In this document: positions 15,547 to 26,462 of the stretch, in pieces
Numbering within the stretch: the first letter of the stretch is position 1
How the letters are laid out: every line of letters begins with the position of its first letter
Assembly: GCF_900102025.1 (NCBI RefSeq)
Contig: NZ_FNAU01000003.1
Location: forward strand, 1 to 64,000
Source: Actinobaculum suis
GTDB lineage: Bacteria; Actinomycetota; Actinomycetes; Actinomycetales; Actinomycetaceae
Length of the DNA: 64,000 nt
Direction of reading: 5' to 3'
The notes under the pieces: model-generated
The model's input: the letters and a program-made list of their open reading frames with translations, nothing else
Told to the model about the DNA's origin: nothing
Databases searched by the model: none
Position numbers and translations under genes: made by a program

Positions 15547-18500
15547 TTAGACCCGTGCGTCCGGATCAAGCAGGAGCGCAGCTTCGGCGTCGTTAGAAGG
15601 ACCTTCGAACCGCACCGGCGTTTCGGTGTACAACTCTTCATGGCCGATCATGCCCGCCTGCAGGTGGCGCGAACCATCCGCCAAGCGCGCATTCGCCTGG
15701 TGCAGCCACTCATCGGCAGCTTCGCGCCCGTAAGTACGTTCCACGGAAGCTTCGAAAGCCGCCGGGTGTACCAGCACCATGAGCGCCGAAACGTGCCCGA
15801 ATCCGAGCGAGGTAAGGATCGAAGCCTTCACGGTTCCCAGGTGTAGCGGCTCGCGCGGCCACACGAAGAATTCCTTGTCGTAGAAGGCCGGATCCTGGCA
15901 GTCCACCGCCTTATTAGCCGGCACGGTACCGGCCGAGAAAATCTCGGACAGGCCTGCCATCTGGAAGAGGGCCGCCCCACCCTTCGAATGTCCGGTTAGC
16001 GACTTTTGCGAAACCACGTAGAGCGGGTTGCCTTCCGAACGGCCAATCGCCTTGAAGAGGCGGTGGTGCAATTCGGCTTCGTTCGGATCATTGGCATTGG
16101 TAGAAGTGTCGTGCTTGGAGATCACCGAAATGTCATTCGGGGTAACTCCGAGCGCCGCCAAATCCTTGACCAGCTGCGAATCCGTACCACCCTGGCCGGC
16201 TGCCAAAGCACCCAAGCCCGGGGCCGGAATCGAAGTCTGAATACCATCACCGAAGGAACGTACGTATCCGACTACCGCGAGCACCGGCAAGCCCATCTTC
16301 TGGGCCAAATCGCCGCGGGCCAACAGTACGGTACCGCCACCTTGGCCTTCCACGAAGCCGGCCCGGCGCCGATCGCCCGGCCGCGAGTAGAAGCGCGAAT
16401 TAATACCCTTGGCTGCCATCGCGTTCGAATCAGCGGTGGCATTCATATTGCCAAAGCCAATCAGGGATTCGATTTGGACGTCGTCGATTCCTCCCGCAAC
16501 CACGAACTGGGCCTTCCCGGTGCGGATCTTATCGAAACCTTCTTCCACGGATACCGCGGCGGTAGCGCACGCACCCACCGGGTGGATCATGGAACCATAC
16601 CCACCGATATAGGACTGCATGGTATGCGCGGCAACCACGTTGGGTAGCACTTCCTGCAAGATGTCATTAGGAACGTCCCCGCCCACGAAGCGTTCCACGA
16701 ACATGCGGCGCATGGAGGTCATACCCCCAAATCCGGTACCTTGCGTGGAACTCACATCTACCGGGTGGATGTATTCGAGCAGTTCCGCTGGGGAGAACCC
16801 GGCGGAAATGAAGGCATCCACGGCCGTCATCAGGTTGTAGACGGCCAACCGGTCCACGCCTTCGATCATCGACTGCGGGATACCCCAGTTCGCCGGATCG
16901 AAATCAGTGGGGAACTGCCCGCCCACACGCCGCGAAAGCGTAGTGCGGCGCGGCATGTAAACGCGCGCACCGGCCAGACGCGTGACCTGCCACTCTCCGT
17001 TTTCGTCCACGCTAATGCGGGTGAATTCCGGATCAGCGGCGAGCATATCGCGCGCTTCTGCTTCGTTCTTCGCCGAATAGGTGACGTCCTTCTCCAAGAA
17101 GACGGGCGCCAAATCGGTGGTCCCGATGTCCTGCAGCGGGCCGTCATCCACGAAGGCGCGGATACCGCTCCGGGCCACCACTTCATCCTTGTACCGGTCG
17201 TAAATATCGGTTTCTGGTACCAGGTTGCCGTCGGCGTCATACCAACCCGGTTGCGGCGTATCGTGCCATTCGAGCAGGTTGGTCATCCAGGCCAGTTCGA
17301 GCACGCCCGCTGGGGTGAGCTCGAAATCGCCGTCGTCTTGCACGCCCAGTTCCGCTTCGAAACGGGTACGGGAAGAGCCCCACGGCCCCACTTCGCCAAT
17401 ACCGACGATCACGATCGTATCTTCCGGCCGGGCAGTACCCGCAAATTCGGAAGTTTGTGCGCTGGCCTGGCGCGGGGCCACAATCCGCGGCAAAGCCTTG
17501 ATCGTGGCCGGCTCGGCCCCTGCTTCCAGCGCGTTCTGAGCGGCCTCGGCCGAGCTGTGCGCGGCAGCCTTCTCCGAAATTTCCTTCAGGTTGATCGCGC
17601 CAAGTCCGCCCGTCATATCCTTCTCAAGCGGTGCCTGCGTGGCCTGGGCCACGGCTTCCGGCGTGAAGAGAGTGAGGAGTTCTTCCCCAGCTTCTTCCGT
17701 AGACCACGTACGCACGCCTTCTGCTTCCACGGCCTCCACGAGCGGATCATTACCGCCCATCAAGCCGGTACCGCGTACCCAGCCGATCTTGGCGTGGGCG
17801 ATGGTGGTGCGCTGGCCCCACGGTTCTACCTTCCACTTGTTCGGGATGGCATCCAGGGCCGCCTTTACTTCGCCGTATGCGCCGTCGCCACCGAAAACGC
17901 CACGGTTGGGCGAACCGGCCAAGATTACGTGCATGCGGTGTTCCACTGCCGAATCTTCGCCAATCACGGCAAGCTTGCCAATCAGGCGTTCCACGCCCCA
18001 CAGCAAGATGCGTGCCTGGTTTTCCGTTTCCGGGCCGGCATCCGTCATATAGCCAGATACCTTGCCGGCCGCGAAAGGCACCAACAGATCCGGGAGCAGA
18101 GCCGGCTTGACCAGGTTGGTGGTAGCCCCCACGGTCTCCCGTTGCTCATTGCCGATCCATTCAGCCAGTGCATCAATATCGCGGAAGGAAGCCAGGTTGG
18201 CCGGTACCAGCCACAGGGCGGCATCCCCGCGGGCATTCTCCCGGTACAACTGCTTGGCGTAGATCAACCGCGCCGCCGAAATATTGGAAGCGGTAGCCAC
18301 CACGGTCGCCCCGCCGCGCAAGAGCCCGGCCGCTACGGCACCCGCAATGGAGTCCGGTGCCATACCGGTAACCACGGCGATCTTGCCCGAATAGGCACCC
18401 GGTTCTTCCGAAAGGGCAGCCTGGGCAATCTGTTCGAAGCGTTCGGCGAGTTCCGGATTGCGCGCTGCTTGCCAGCGGGCCTGCCGAGCCACTTCCGGGC

Positions 18501-21500
18501 CGGTAGCCGCAAAGTTTCCGGTCACCTCGCGGCCAAAGGCAATCTTGGCCACGTCTTCGCGGGCGGTAGCCCAACGATCGTCGAGGAGCACAGCCTTGTT
18601 CGCATCGAAAGCGGGGGTAACGAAACGTTCCCAACCGGTTCCCAGTTCGGCGGCCATAGCTTCCCGCAAGGCCACATCATCGCCTGCTTCGGGCAGCGTG
18701 GCCGGCTCTTCTTGGCCGAGCCGGCGCAGTAGATCGCGCGCATTTTCGGCCAAAGTGGTGGTCATCTTGGCGGCGAACTCGTCTAGTACCGCCGAATCCA
18801 CGGTAGCACCACCGCCGCCCCCTGCCTGCGGGATAGCTACGCTAATTCCCTTCGCATTACCCACCGCGAGCACGGCAGCATCGATGAGCGCATCCAAACC
18901 GGCCGCGTTGGTCGGAGCCAATTCGGCTTCGGAGCCCAAGGTCGCTAGTTCTCCACCGCGAGTGGACTTACCTTCCCGCGTGCCGAGCAATAGTTCGGCT
19001 TGGACGTGGGTAACCCAGCCCGCACCGAGCTGCCAGGTGCCGGTCACGCGATCTGCGATCCGGCTCGGCTTAGCGCCGGCCGCACCCGTCAAGGTGCGCA
19101 AGCGGTCGTTGATAGCTTCTCCCAGTACCGAACCGAAGGGACGGTAGGAGTGGGCGGCTTCGTTTACCTGGGTTGCCAGGTCCGAAATCTTGGCTTCGGC
19201 GGCCCCATCCATGGAGGCCAAATCGAATTCGGCCGTCATATCCATCAGGATCTGGTTGCGCTTGGAAGAAACGCCGTTGGTAAGGACTTCCACCGAATCG
19301 GCTTCCCCAATTTGGTCTAGCCGTACCTTCGTTTCGTGGGCGAGGAGCACCATCATGGCGTCCGAAGCCTGGAAGGGGATATCGGCGGCCGGGCCGTTTG
19401 CTCCACCAGCCGGTGCGGCAGCGGGCGCAGTAGCACTAGGTGCCGGGCTGGCCGCTGGAGCTGCCGGAGCCGGTGCAGGAGCCGAATCGGCCGGAGTGGC
19501 CGGAGTGGCCGCCGCAGTGGAAGCCGCCGCAGTGGTTTCTGCTGCCGCGGTTTCCGGCGCGCTAGCGGCGCTGTCGCTTTCCGCGGTAGCGGTTTCGGCT
19601 GCGGCTTCGGGGGCCGGGGTGGCAACGTCTTCCCGCAATACCAGTTTGGCATCGCGCTGCACATTGAATACGCGCACTTCATCGGTGGCGTGGGCCGGCA
19701 AGGCGAGCGTCCGCGCGGCCATATTGGCCAAGGTGGGCGAAGCGGCCAAGCCAACTTCCACGATTTCTTCCACCCCGCTGCTGATCAGCAGTTCTTGGGT
19801 TTCAATCCACCGCACCGGCGAGGCGAACTGCCAGGCGAGGAGCTCTACGAGGAGGGCCCGGGCCACTCCCACGCGGTCTTCCGCAACCTTTTCTTCCAGG
19901 TTATCGAGCAGTTCGCGCGCGGTTTCCGAAGGCGCTACTTCGAGGATCGCGGCGCAGAATTCGCGGGTTAGTTCGAAGGGACGGGCCACCAGGTTTGGTA
20001 CGTACCGGTGTTCCAATACCTCCAGGTTAATATCGCGCGGGATGATGCGCAGCAGGGTCTCCCTAAATTCGGGCACCCCGGGGCGCAGCCGCGAAGTGTG
20101 GAAGGGCACGTCAATGCCGGGAACCAGCATGAAGGGCCGCTTACCACCCGCTGCCTTCGCCCGCGCACCGGCGTCCTTGGCCAGGGCGTCCAGCCCGGCA
20201 ATGGTACCGGCCACCGCGTACTGTTGGCCCGCCAGGTTGTAGTTCGCGATCTCCAAGAATTCGCCGGTCTTTTCGGCGATCGAGGCCACATAGTCGCGCA
20301 CTCCGGCGTCGTCTACCCCGAACTGGTTGGGCCGCAAGGCTCCCATGCGGTAGTTCGATCGGCCTTCTTCATCACGCTCCACCAGGTGGTGCATGGTGGT
20401 GCCGCGGTGGTAAACGATTTCCAGCACGTCTTCCAGGCTGAATACATTCGAGTAGGCGGATAGTGCGTTGTATTCACCGAGCGAATGGCCGGCAAAGAAA
20501 GCTCCGCGCACCAAAGCACCACGTTCGCGCAGCCGCGCGGTTTGGGCCATGGCCACGGTAGCTAGCGCCACCTGGGTGAACTGCGTGAGGTTCAAAACGC
20601 CTTCCGGATGGCGGAAGGTTTCCCCGCGCACCACCAGTTCGGTGGGGTTATCGCGCACCAAAGCCAAAATGGAGAAACCGAGAGTTGCACGCGTGTGCTT
20701 ATCGGCCCGCTCCCAAATATCGCGAGCGGCCGGCGAATCGGCGCGCTCATCGAGCGCCATGCCCTTCGCCTGGATGCCCTGGCCCGGGTATACGTAGGCG
20801 GTAAGCGGCGCAGCCACGGTAGCGGTGGCTTGCGCCACTACTTCATCACCCTTGCGGCAGGTCACTTCCAAAGCCAGGCCGCCGCCGGGCAGGCGCCCGG
20901 TGCGTTCCACGGTGATTTCGACTTCGTCGTTTAGGTCCACCATGCCGAACATGCGGTACGTCCAGCCGGTAATGCGCAGCGGCGGGCGGCCCGCATCCGG
21001 ATCGGAAACCGCGTGCTGGGCTGCCGCGCACAGCCACATGCCGTGCACGAGCGGTTCTTCCATGCCCGCCACGATCGCGGCGCGCTTGGAAACATGGATC
21101 GGGTTGTAATCGCCAGAAACGATCGCGAAAGCAGTCATATCGGACGGAGCCGTGACCTTCACCTTGCGGAGCGTAGAACGCGGCGTATCAATAACTTCGG
21201 TTTCTACTCCACCCCGCGGTGCCGGGTCTTCCGGCAGATCCGTGGTAGTGGCCCGCCCGCGCATGGCGAAACGTTCTTGGAATTCGAGTACGACGCCGGT
21301 TACTTCTTCGCCGTCTTCTTCCCAAGTGCCGCTCACATCCGTGCGGATGGCGAGCACGCGCCCAGCCGAAGATTCCTTCACCGAATCGACCCACGAGCGT
21401 GCCGTGAGCTCGCCCATGCCCAAAATCTTTTCTACCGGTACGTTGATCTTTTCCGAATGGTCCAAGTGGACGCCGGAAAGCAGACCTTCAATAATCGGGA

Positions 21501-24500
21501 AGCCATCGGCTTCACCCGAACCCATGGCCGAATAAATGGTCGGCCAGCACGAGCCGAGCAGGGCGGAGGGTACCGTTACGGGGGCCCGACCGCCCGGCGC
21601 GGTAATTCCCGAGTGCAGGTTACCGATTTCCGGGGAAACGGCGAAGGTGAAGGTAGCAACGCCGTCGACCATCTTGGGTTGTTCGGTGATCGGGGTACCA
21701 CCAATGGTGGTGGTGCCGACGCCGGACATTCCGGCCAGCACGGCGCGCATGGAATCGATCAGGCGCGCGTCGTCTACTACGGGAAGGCCGCCGGTGTGGA
21801 CGTCTTCCGGCAATACCAAGGGGATCCGCATTTCGCGCACCACGTGCTGGGTGGTTTGAGTGCCATCCCAGGCAGTATCGAGCGGTACGTAGATTTCTAG
21901 GCCGGCGGGAGTATCCCGAATTTCGGCTTCCGCAATAAGCGCGGCCGGGTTGGTGGCCAGGTGGCCGTGCCACACAATAAACGGTACCGAACGCAGGTAG
22001 GCATCACGGTCTTCGGAAGTGCGGGAGAAGGCCGGGCGTGCCTGAATACCTTCAGCCTGTACTTCGGCTACGGCCGCGGTTTCGTAACGGCCGAGGATGT
22101 CCGCTACCGGTTCGTTCTTCGTGGTGATTGCGGCTACCGAGACCGGGCCGGGAATAATCCGTACCTGATCGGCCGTGTAGCGCGGATCTTGGGACTGCCA
22201 CAGCGAATCGCGGCCCCAGTTGCGCAGCACTTGGCCATCAATCGTGGCCACGAAAGGTACCGGCTTGGGGTACTTATTGCACAGCGCATCAAACCAGGCC
22301 CCATCGGAAGGCAAAACGAGTTCTTCGCGAGCTTCCGGATAGGTTTCGGCCAGGCGGGCAATAGAAGCTGCCGGATCGGCACAGGCCGCGGCTTCTTCCG
22401 GGAAGATCGTGGGGATTTCCCCGTGATCGGCCGGTGCCAAACGGGCTTCGGCACGCTGCAAGAATTCGTGGAAACGAGTGGCTACGGTTTCATCGGGCCA
22501 CGGGTAGGAAAGCTCTACATAGCGTTCCAGCGCTTCCACGTACGTCATTTCGTCAATATCGCCAAAGTAGGGCTTGGCGGTCTTATTGATCGCGGTAATG
22601 ATTTCTTCGCGCCGCGCCGCAATTTCTTCCGGCTTGCCGTCCAGTTCGAGGAGCAACCGGGCGGCCTTGGCCGCCGAGTTTTCCACGTTGTACATATCGG
22701 CATGCAAGGAAGACTGCGAAGAAGTAATACCTCCGCGCACTTCCCCAGCGGCTACCCAGCCGCCGTTATCTTCCGCCGATACCCCGGGGATATCCACCAG
22801 GAGTTGCTTGACGTCTTCCGAAGTCTTCGCTTCCTTCGCGGTCATCGCCGCGGTACCGATAAAGATGCCGTCTACTGGCATGCGGGCCAGGCCGTACTGT
22901 TCGGACCACTGGCCGGTCAGGTAGGTCTTGGCACGTTCCGGTGTGCCCAGGCCACCACCCACGGTGATTACCAGGCCGGCTTCCCGCATATCGGCGTAGG
23001 TGGCCAGCAGCAGATCGTCCAGGTTTTCCCAGGAGTGGTGCCCGCCGCCGTGGCCGTCTTCTACCTGCACGATGAGCGGAGTGCCCGTGTTCTTCTTGGC
23101 GATCTCCACTACTTGCTGGATTTGGTCTACGGTGCCCGGCTTGAAGCAAACGTAGGCAAAGCCTTCTGCCTGCAAACGGTTAATAAGTTGCAGGGCTTCT
23201 TCTAGTTCGGGTACGCCCGCGGAAATGGTGACGCCGTCCAGGGGCGCGCCGCCTTGCCGCTGGCGGGAAACCAAGCGGCGGCCGCCAAACTGCAGATCCC
23301 ACAGGTAACGGTCCAAGAACATGGCGTTGAACTGGGCGGTACGGCCCGGCGCCAGTTCGGCTTGCAGATCCCGCAGGTGCTTGGTGAGCACGGCTTCGGA
23401 AGTTTGCCCGCCGCCGCCCAGCTCCGTCCAATACCCGGCATTGGCCGCGGCCGCCACAATATGCGGATCCACAGTAGTTGGGGTCATGCCTCCGAGCATT
23501 ACCGGCGAGCGGCCGGTAAGCCGCGAAAACGCGGTATCCAGGTAGGTTTCCCCGTTGATTTCCCGCAGGGCGGGCGCAAATGCCGACCAGTCAGCCGTGG
23601 TGTATACGCGAGCATCGCCGGTGAGCAGATCATCGCGGGCTTCCGCGGTGGCCGCATCCACGTAGGACAGGCCGGTACCGGCCAGGTTATCGCGGGTGAT
23701 CTTGCGCAGTGCTACACCCGGGCCGGCATCTACCACGTAGTGGGTGTCTTGGCCGGCTTCCGGTCCCGAAATTTCGGCTACCGCGTTGCGGAATTCTTCC
23801 GTCCAATCCAGGTTGTCCGTAAGTACGGCGCGGGCCAGCTTTTCTGCGCCTGCAACAGAAATCCCGCACGCTTGCGCCCAATCATCTACGAGCTGTACGG
23901 CCGGTTCGAGCAGATGCGAATGGAAGGGGGCGGCCACGTTCAAGAATTCGGTAACGGGCTGGAGCGGTTCCCCACCGGTCCGCTTAGCTTCCCGGTCTTC
24001 CACGGAACGCTTGGCGAGCGCTTCGATTTCCACGATCAGGCCGGCCAGGGCGGCCGGAGAACCGGAAACCACGCAGGCTTCGCGGGTGTTAATAATGCTC
24101 AGATCAATATCGGCAAATTCGTCAATCAGCGCGCTGAGCTGTTTTACCGGTACGCCGCGCACGGACAGCATCGGGGTGGATACCCCATCCGGGCCCATGC
24201 CGGCCTGTGCGGTCACCTTGGAAGCGGCCGCGCCGATCAGGCGGGCCAGCGCGAAGATCGCCGGCCGGTCCGCGGCCGGAGCGCGCAGGATTTCGGCGGC
24301 TAACACGCCTTGGGAGTGGCCGATTGCCAGTTTGGGCTGGGCGTCCAAGTCGAGAGCAGCACCATATTGGAAGAGCAGGATGCCGGGCACGGAAGTGTGC
24401 GGGGCTACCCCGCGCGAAGCCGGGCCGCGCCGGCCCAATAGATCAAGCCGGCCCGCCGAAATCAGTGCCAGTTCGGGCACGACCGGGGCGAGCAGGTCTT

Positions 24501-24648
24501 CGGCCTGGTCGTCCAGCTCGGTCAGGGCGCGCAAAATCTCCGGGTCTGCAATGAGCGCATCAAGCTCGGTCCCCCAGGGTGTGCCCTGCCCCGAGAATTG
24601 CAAGATCCATGAAGCTTCAGTACGAAGCGAATCGTAGACGGATGCCAT
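15547..24648 (-). CDS. fas: type I fatty acid synthase, single-chain
   Basis: This 3,033-residue cytoplasmic megaenzyme carries all de novo fatty-acid synthesis activities. Approximate order: acetyl transferase (GHSQG near residue 110), enoyl reductase (PVMLGGMTPTTVDPHIVAAA near 376), dehydratase (DYNPIH near 1178), malonyl/palmitoyl transferase (GHSLGEYNALSA near 1388), an Ala/Pro-rich linker (about 1676-1755), ACP (SSKRNQ near 1793), ketoreductase (KIAVVTGMAPDSIAGAVAAG near 2086) and ketosynthase (Cys in GACATAAVSVEEGFDKI near 2693, His in KHDTSTNANDPNE near 2845 and in GHSKGG near 2887). This is the head-to-tail beta+alpha layout of mycobacterial and bifidobacterial FAS-I, and all active-site motifs look intact. 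GGAGAAA precedes the ATG. Confidence 0.97.
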   Translation of the reverse strand: MASVYDSLRTEASWILQFSGQGTPWGTELDALIADPEILRALTELDDQAEDLLAPVVPELALISAGRLDLLGRRGPASRGVAPHTSVPGILLFQYGAALDLDAQPKLAIGHSQGVLAAEILRAPAADRPAIFALARLIGAAASKVTAQAGMGPDGVSTPMLSVRGVPVKQLSALIDEFADIDLSIINTREACVVSGSPAALAGLIVEIEALAKRSVEDREAKRTGGEPLQPVTEFLNVAAPFHSHLLEPAVQLVDDWAQACGISVAGAEKLARAVLTDNLDWTEEFRNAVAEISGPEAGQDTHYVVDAGPGVALRKITRDNLAGTGLSYVDAATAEARDDLLTGDARVYTTADWSAFAPALREINGETYLDTAFSRLTGRSPVMLGGMTPTTVDPHIVAAAANAGYWTELGGGGQTSEAVLTKHLRDLQAELAPGRTAQFNAMFLDRYLWDLQFGGRRLVSRQRQGGAPLDGVTISAGVPELEEALQLINRLQAEGFAYVCFKPGTVDQIQQVVEIAKKNTGTPLIVQVEDGHGGGHHSWENLDDLLLATYADMREAGLVITVGGGLGTPERAKTYLTGQWSEQYGLARMPVDGIFIGTAAMTAKEAKTSEDVKQLLVDIPGVSAEDNGGWVAAGEVRGGITSSQSSLHADMYNVENSAAKAARLLLELDGKPEEIAARREEIITAINKTAKPYFGDIDEMTYVEALERYVELSYPWPDETVATRFHEFLQRAEARLAPADHGEIPTIFPEEAAACADPAASIARLAETYPEAREELVLPSDGAWFDALCNKYPKPVPFVATIDGQVLRNWGRDSLWQSQDPRYTADQVRIIPGPVSVAAITTKNEPVADILGRYETAAVAEVQAEGIQARPAFSRTSEDRDAYLRSVPFIVWHGHLATNPAALIAEAEIRDTPAGLEIYVPLDTAWDGTQTTQHVVREMRIPLVLPEDVHTGGLPVVDDARLIDSMRAVLAGMSGVGTTTIGGTPITEQPKMVDGVATFTFAVSPEIGNLHSGITAPGGRAPVTVPSALLGSCWPTIYSAMGSGEADGFPIIEGLLSGVHLDHSEKINVPVEKILGMGELTARSWVDSVKESSAGRVLAIRTDVSGTWEEDGEEVTGVVLEFQERFAMRGRATTTDLPEDPAPRGGVETEVIDTPRSTLRKVKVTAPSDMTAFAIVSGDYNPIHVSKRAAIVAGMEEPLVHGMWLCAAAQHAVSDPDAGRPPLRITGWTYRMFGMVDLNDEVEITVERTGRLPGGGLALEVTCRKGDEVVAQATATVAAPLTAYVYPGQGIQAKGMALDERADSPAARDIWERADKHTRATLGFSILALVRDNPTELVVRGETFRHPEGVLNLTQFTQVALATVAMAQTARLRERGALVRGAFFAGHSLGEYNALSAYSNVFSLEDVLEIVYHRGTTMHHLVERDEEGRSNYRMGALRPNQFGVDDAGVRDYVASIAEKTGEFLEIANYNLAGQQYAVAGTIAGLDALAKDAGARAKAAGGKRPFMLVPGIDVPFHTSRLRPGVPEFRETLLRIIPRDINLEVLEHRYVPNLVARPFELTREFCAAILEVAPSETARELLDNLEEKVAEDRVGVARALLVELLAWQFASPVRWIETQELLISSGVEEIVEVGLAASPTLANMAARTLALPAHATDEVRVFNVQRDAKLVLREDVATPAPEAAAETATAESDSAASAPETAAAETTAAASTAAATPATPADSAPAPAPAAPAASPAPSATAPAAAPAGGANGPAADIPFQASDAMMVLLAHETKVRLDQIGEADSVEVLTNGVSSKRNQILMDMTAEFDLASMDGAAEAKISDLATQVNEAAHSYRPFGSVLGEAINDRLRTLTGAAGAKPSRIADRVTGTWQLGAGWVTHVQAELLLGTREGKSTRGGELATLGSEAELAPTNAAGLDALIDAAVLAVGNAKGISVAIPQAGGGGGATVDSAVLDEFAAKMTTTLAENARDLLRRLGQEEPATLPEAGDDVALREAMAAELGTGWERFVTPAFDANKAVLLDDRWATAREDVAKIAFGREVTGNFAATGPEVARQARWQAARNPELAERFEQIAQAALSEEPGAYSGKIAVVTGMAPDSIAGAVAAGLLRGGATVVATASNISAARLIYAKQLYRENARGDAALWLVPANLASFRDIDALAEWIGNEQRETVGATTNLVKPALLPDLLVPFAAGKVSGYMTDAGPETENQARILLWGVERLIGKLAVIGEDSAVEHRMHVILAGSPNRGVFGGDGAYGEVKAALDAIPNKWKVEPWGQRTTIAHAKIGWVRGTGLMGGNDPLVEAVEAEGVRTWSTEEAGEELLTLFTPEAVAQATQAPLEKDMTGGLGAINLKEISEKAAAHSSAEAAQNALEAGAEPATIKALPRIVAPRQASAQTSEFAGTARPEDTIVIVGIGEVGPWGSSRTRFEAELGVQDDGDFELTPAGVLELAWMTNLLEWHDTPQPGWYDADGNLVPETDIYDRYKDEVVARSGIRAFVDDGPLQDIGTTDLAPVFLEKDVTYSAKNEAEARDMLAADPEFTRISVDENGEWQVTRLAGARVYMPRRTTLSRRVGGQFPTDFDPANWGIPQSMIEGVDRLAVYNLMTAVDAFISAGFSPAELLEYIHPVDVSSTQGTGFGGMTSMRRMFVERFVGGDVPNDILQEVLPNVVAAHTMQSYIGGYGSMIHPVGACATAAVSVEEGFDKIRTGKAQFVVAGGIDDVQIESLIGFGNMNATADSNAMAAKGINSRFYSRPGDRRRAGFVEGQGGGTVLLARGDLAQKMGLPVLAVVGYVRSFGDGIQTSIPAPGLGALAAGQGGTDSQLVKDLAALGVTPNDISVISKHDTSTNANDPNEAELHHRLFKAIGRSEGNPLYVVSQKSLTGHSKGGAALFQMAGLSEIFSAGTVPANKAVDCQDPAFYDKEFFVWPREPLHLGTVKASILTSLGFGHVSALMVLVHPAAFEASVERTYGREAADEWLHQANARLADGSRHLQAGMIGHEELYTETPVRFEGPSNDAEAALLLDPDARV

Positions 24649-24857
24649 ATTTTTTCTCCGTTAGTCCTTAGATGGATGTTTTTCGAGTTACGTTTTTCAG
24701 TTATGTTTAGCAGTTTTTCGCACCCAGGTTTCCCCCACACGTCTGCTAGTTAGCGGTGACGTGACTGCGAGAAACAGGGCGGAATTCTGTGCAGCGTGAT
24801 TTTTTCGCCAGCCGGTGGCGGCCTTTCTTTGCTCGCTGGCGCTGGCCTTCCTTCGGC

Positions 24858-26462
24858 CTACATGGGAATATTCCCGTGCCGGCGCCGGCCCGTATGCTGG
24901 CGGTCCTTAGTGCGCAAGATACGCAGCGATTCCACGAGCGTTTCCCTTGTTGTTTCCGGGGTGATGATCGCGTCGAGTTCGCCACGTTCCACCGAAAGGA
25001 AGGGATTCACGTTTTCCCGCGTGTACTGCGCGGCCAGTTCCTGACGTACCGCTTCTACATCTTCTCCGTTCTCTTCTGCTTCCCGTAGGCGCTTGCGGCC
25101 GGTAATAGCCACCGCGCCTTCCGCTCCTAGCACCGCGATTTCTGCACCGGGCCAGGAGAAATTAAAATCGCCGCCCAAAGATTTTGAACCCATCACGATG
25201 TAGGCGCCACCGTAGGCTTTCCGCAAAATAACGGTGACGAGCGGCGTCGTCGCATTTGCGTACGACCAAATCAGTTTTGCTCCGCGGCGAATAATGCCGG
25301 ACTGTTCCTGGGCGGTGCCGGGCCGGTAACCGGGCACGTCCACCAGGGTGACAATTGGAACGTTGAAGGCATCGCAGAACTGGACGAAGCGGCCCGCCTT
25401 TTCGGAAGCGTCAACATCTAGCGTGCCCGCATCGCACAGCGGCTGGTTGGCAACGATCCCCACGGACTGGCCGTCCAGGGCCGCAAAACCCACCACAATA
25501 TTCGGGGCGAAGCATTCTTGTACTTGCACGAACTCGCCGTAGTCCACGATGTGCCCAATTACGTCCACCATGTCATAGGAGTGTTTTGAGGATTGGGGTA
25601 CCAGGCTGGATAGTTCGCGGGCGGCCGCGGCGTCTTCCGGGCCTTCCACATAGTCCCATTTCGGGGTGGGCGCGTTGCAGTGGGCGGGCAGATAGCGCAG
25701 GAGCGTACGCGTGTAATCGAGCGCATCTTCTTCGTCTTCTGCCAGGTAGTGGGCCACTCCGGACTGGAAGGAATGCAGTTGTGCCCCGCCCAGTTCGTCG
25801 AAGGAAACGTCTTCCCCGGTGGTTGCTTTCACCACGTCCGGGCCGGTCACGAACATGTGTGCGTTATCGCGGGTCATCACCACAAAGTCGGTAAGTGCCG
25901 GGCCGTATACGGCACCTCCCGCGCACGGTCCCAAAATGCACGAAATTTGGGGTACTACGCCGGATGCTTCGATCGTTTTCTTAAAGATGCGTCCGTATTG
26001 GGAAAGGGCGACGACGCCGTCTTGAATCCGCGCCCCACCCGAATCGAGCATGGAGACGATAGGGATCCGCAATTCCAAGGCTTTCTCCATGAGGGCCACG
26101 ATTTTGTGGCCCTCGGTTTCGCCCAGGGTGCCCCCGGAAACCGAAAAGTCTTGCGCATACACGGCGACCCGCGCTCCATCCACGGTACCGATACCGGTAA
26201 CCACGGCCGAACCGGAGTAGCCCTTGGCCATATTGCCGCCGGCGAAACGGCCAATTTCTTGGAAGGATCCCGGATCGCAGAACATGGCGATCCGTTCCCG
26301 CGCCGTATTTTTCTTCTGTTTGTGTTGGCGGCTGCGGGCCTTTTCTTCTGCTTTTTCGGCTAGCGCGGCCTGATAATCCGCAAACCCTTCGCGGTCAATA
26401 TCGCGTGCCGTGTTATCAACGGTCTGCCACTCGTGAATCGAGCGCAAATCTGTTAGTGACAC
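24858..26462 (-). CDS. accD: acyl-CoA carboxylase beta (carboxyltransferase) subunit
   Basis: The carboxyltransferase moves CO2 from carboxybiotin to acetyl- or propionyl-CoA, giving malonyl-CoA for the neighbouring FAS. Both crotonase-like halves are present, with DSGGARIQDGVVALSQYG and GPCAGGAVYGPALTDF in the N-half and VDVPGYRPGTAQEQSGIIRR and KAYGGAYIVMGSKSLGGD in the C-half, as in PccB/AccD-type subunits of 520-540 aa. The start is GTG, overlapping the accBC stop by one base (TAGTG). Acetyl versus propionyl specificity cannot be read here; position beside fas favours malonyl-CoA supply. Confidence 0.93.
   Translation of the reverse strand: MSLTDLRSIHEWQTVDNTARDIDREGFADYQAALAEKAEEKARSRQHKQKKNTARERIAMFCDPGSFQEIGRFAGGNMAKGYSGSAVVTGIGTVDGARVAVYAQDFSVSGGTLGETEGHKIVALMEKALELRIPIVSMLDSGGARIQDGVVALSQYGRIFKKTIEASGVVPQISCILGPCAGGAVYGPALTDFVVMTRDNAHMFVTGPDVVKATTGEDVSFDELGGAQLHSFQSGVAHYLAEDEEDALDYTRTLLRYLPAHCNAPTPKWDYVEGPEDAAAARELSSLVPQSSKHSYDMVDVIGHIVDYGEFVQVQECFAPNIVVGFAALDGQSVGIVANQPLCDAGTLDVDASEKAGRFVQFCDAFNVPIVTLVDVPGYRPGTAQEQSGIIRRGAKLIWSYANATTPLVTVILRKAYGGAYIVMGSKSLGGDFNFSWPGAEIAVLGAEGAVAITGRKRLREAEENGEDVEAVRQELAAQYTRENVNPFLSVERGELDAIITPETTRETLVESLRILRTKDRQHTGRRRHGNIPM

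Noticed and set aside
15600-24600. Long open frames antisense to fas (several of 200-660 codons on the plus strand)
   Set aside because: They mirror the codon bias of a GC-rich gene, have no family motifs or ribosome-binding sites, and fas itself is beyond doubt.
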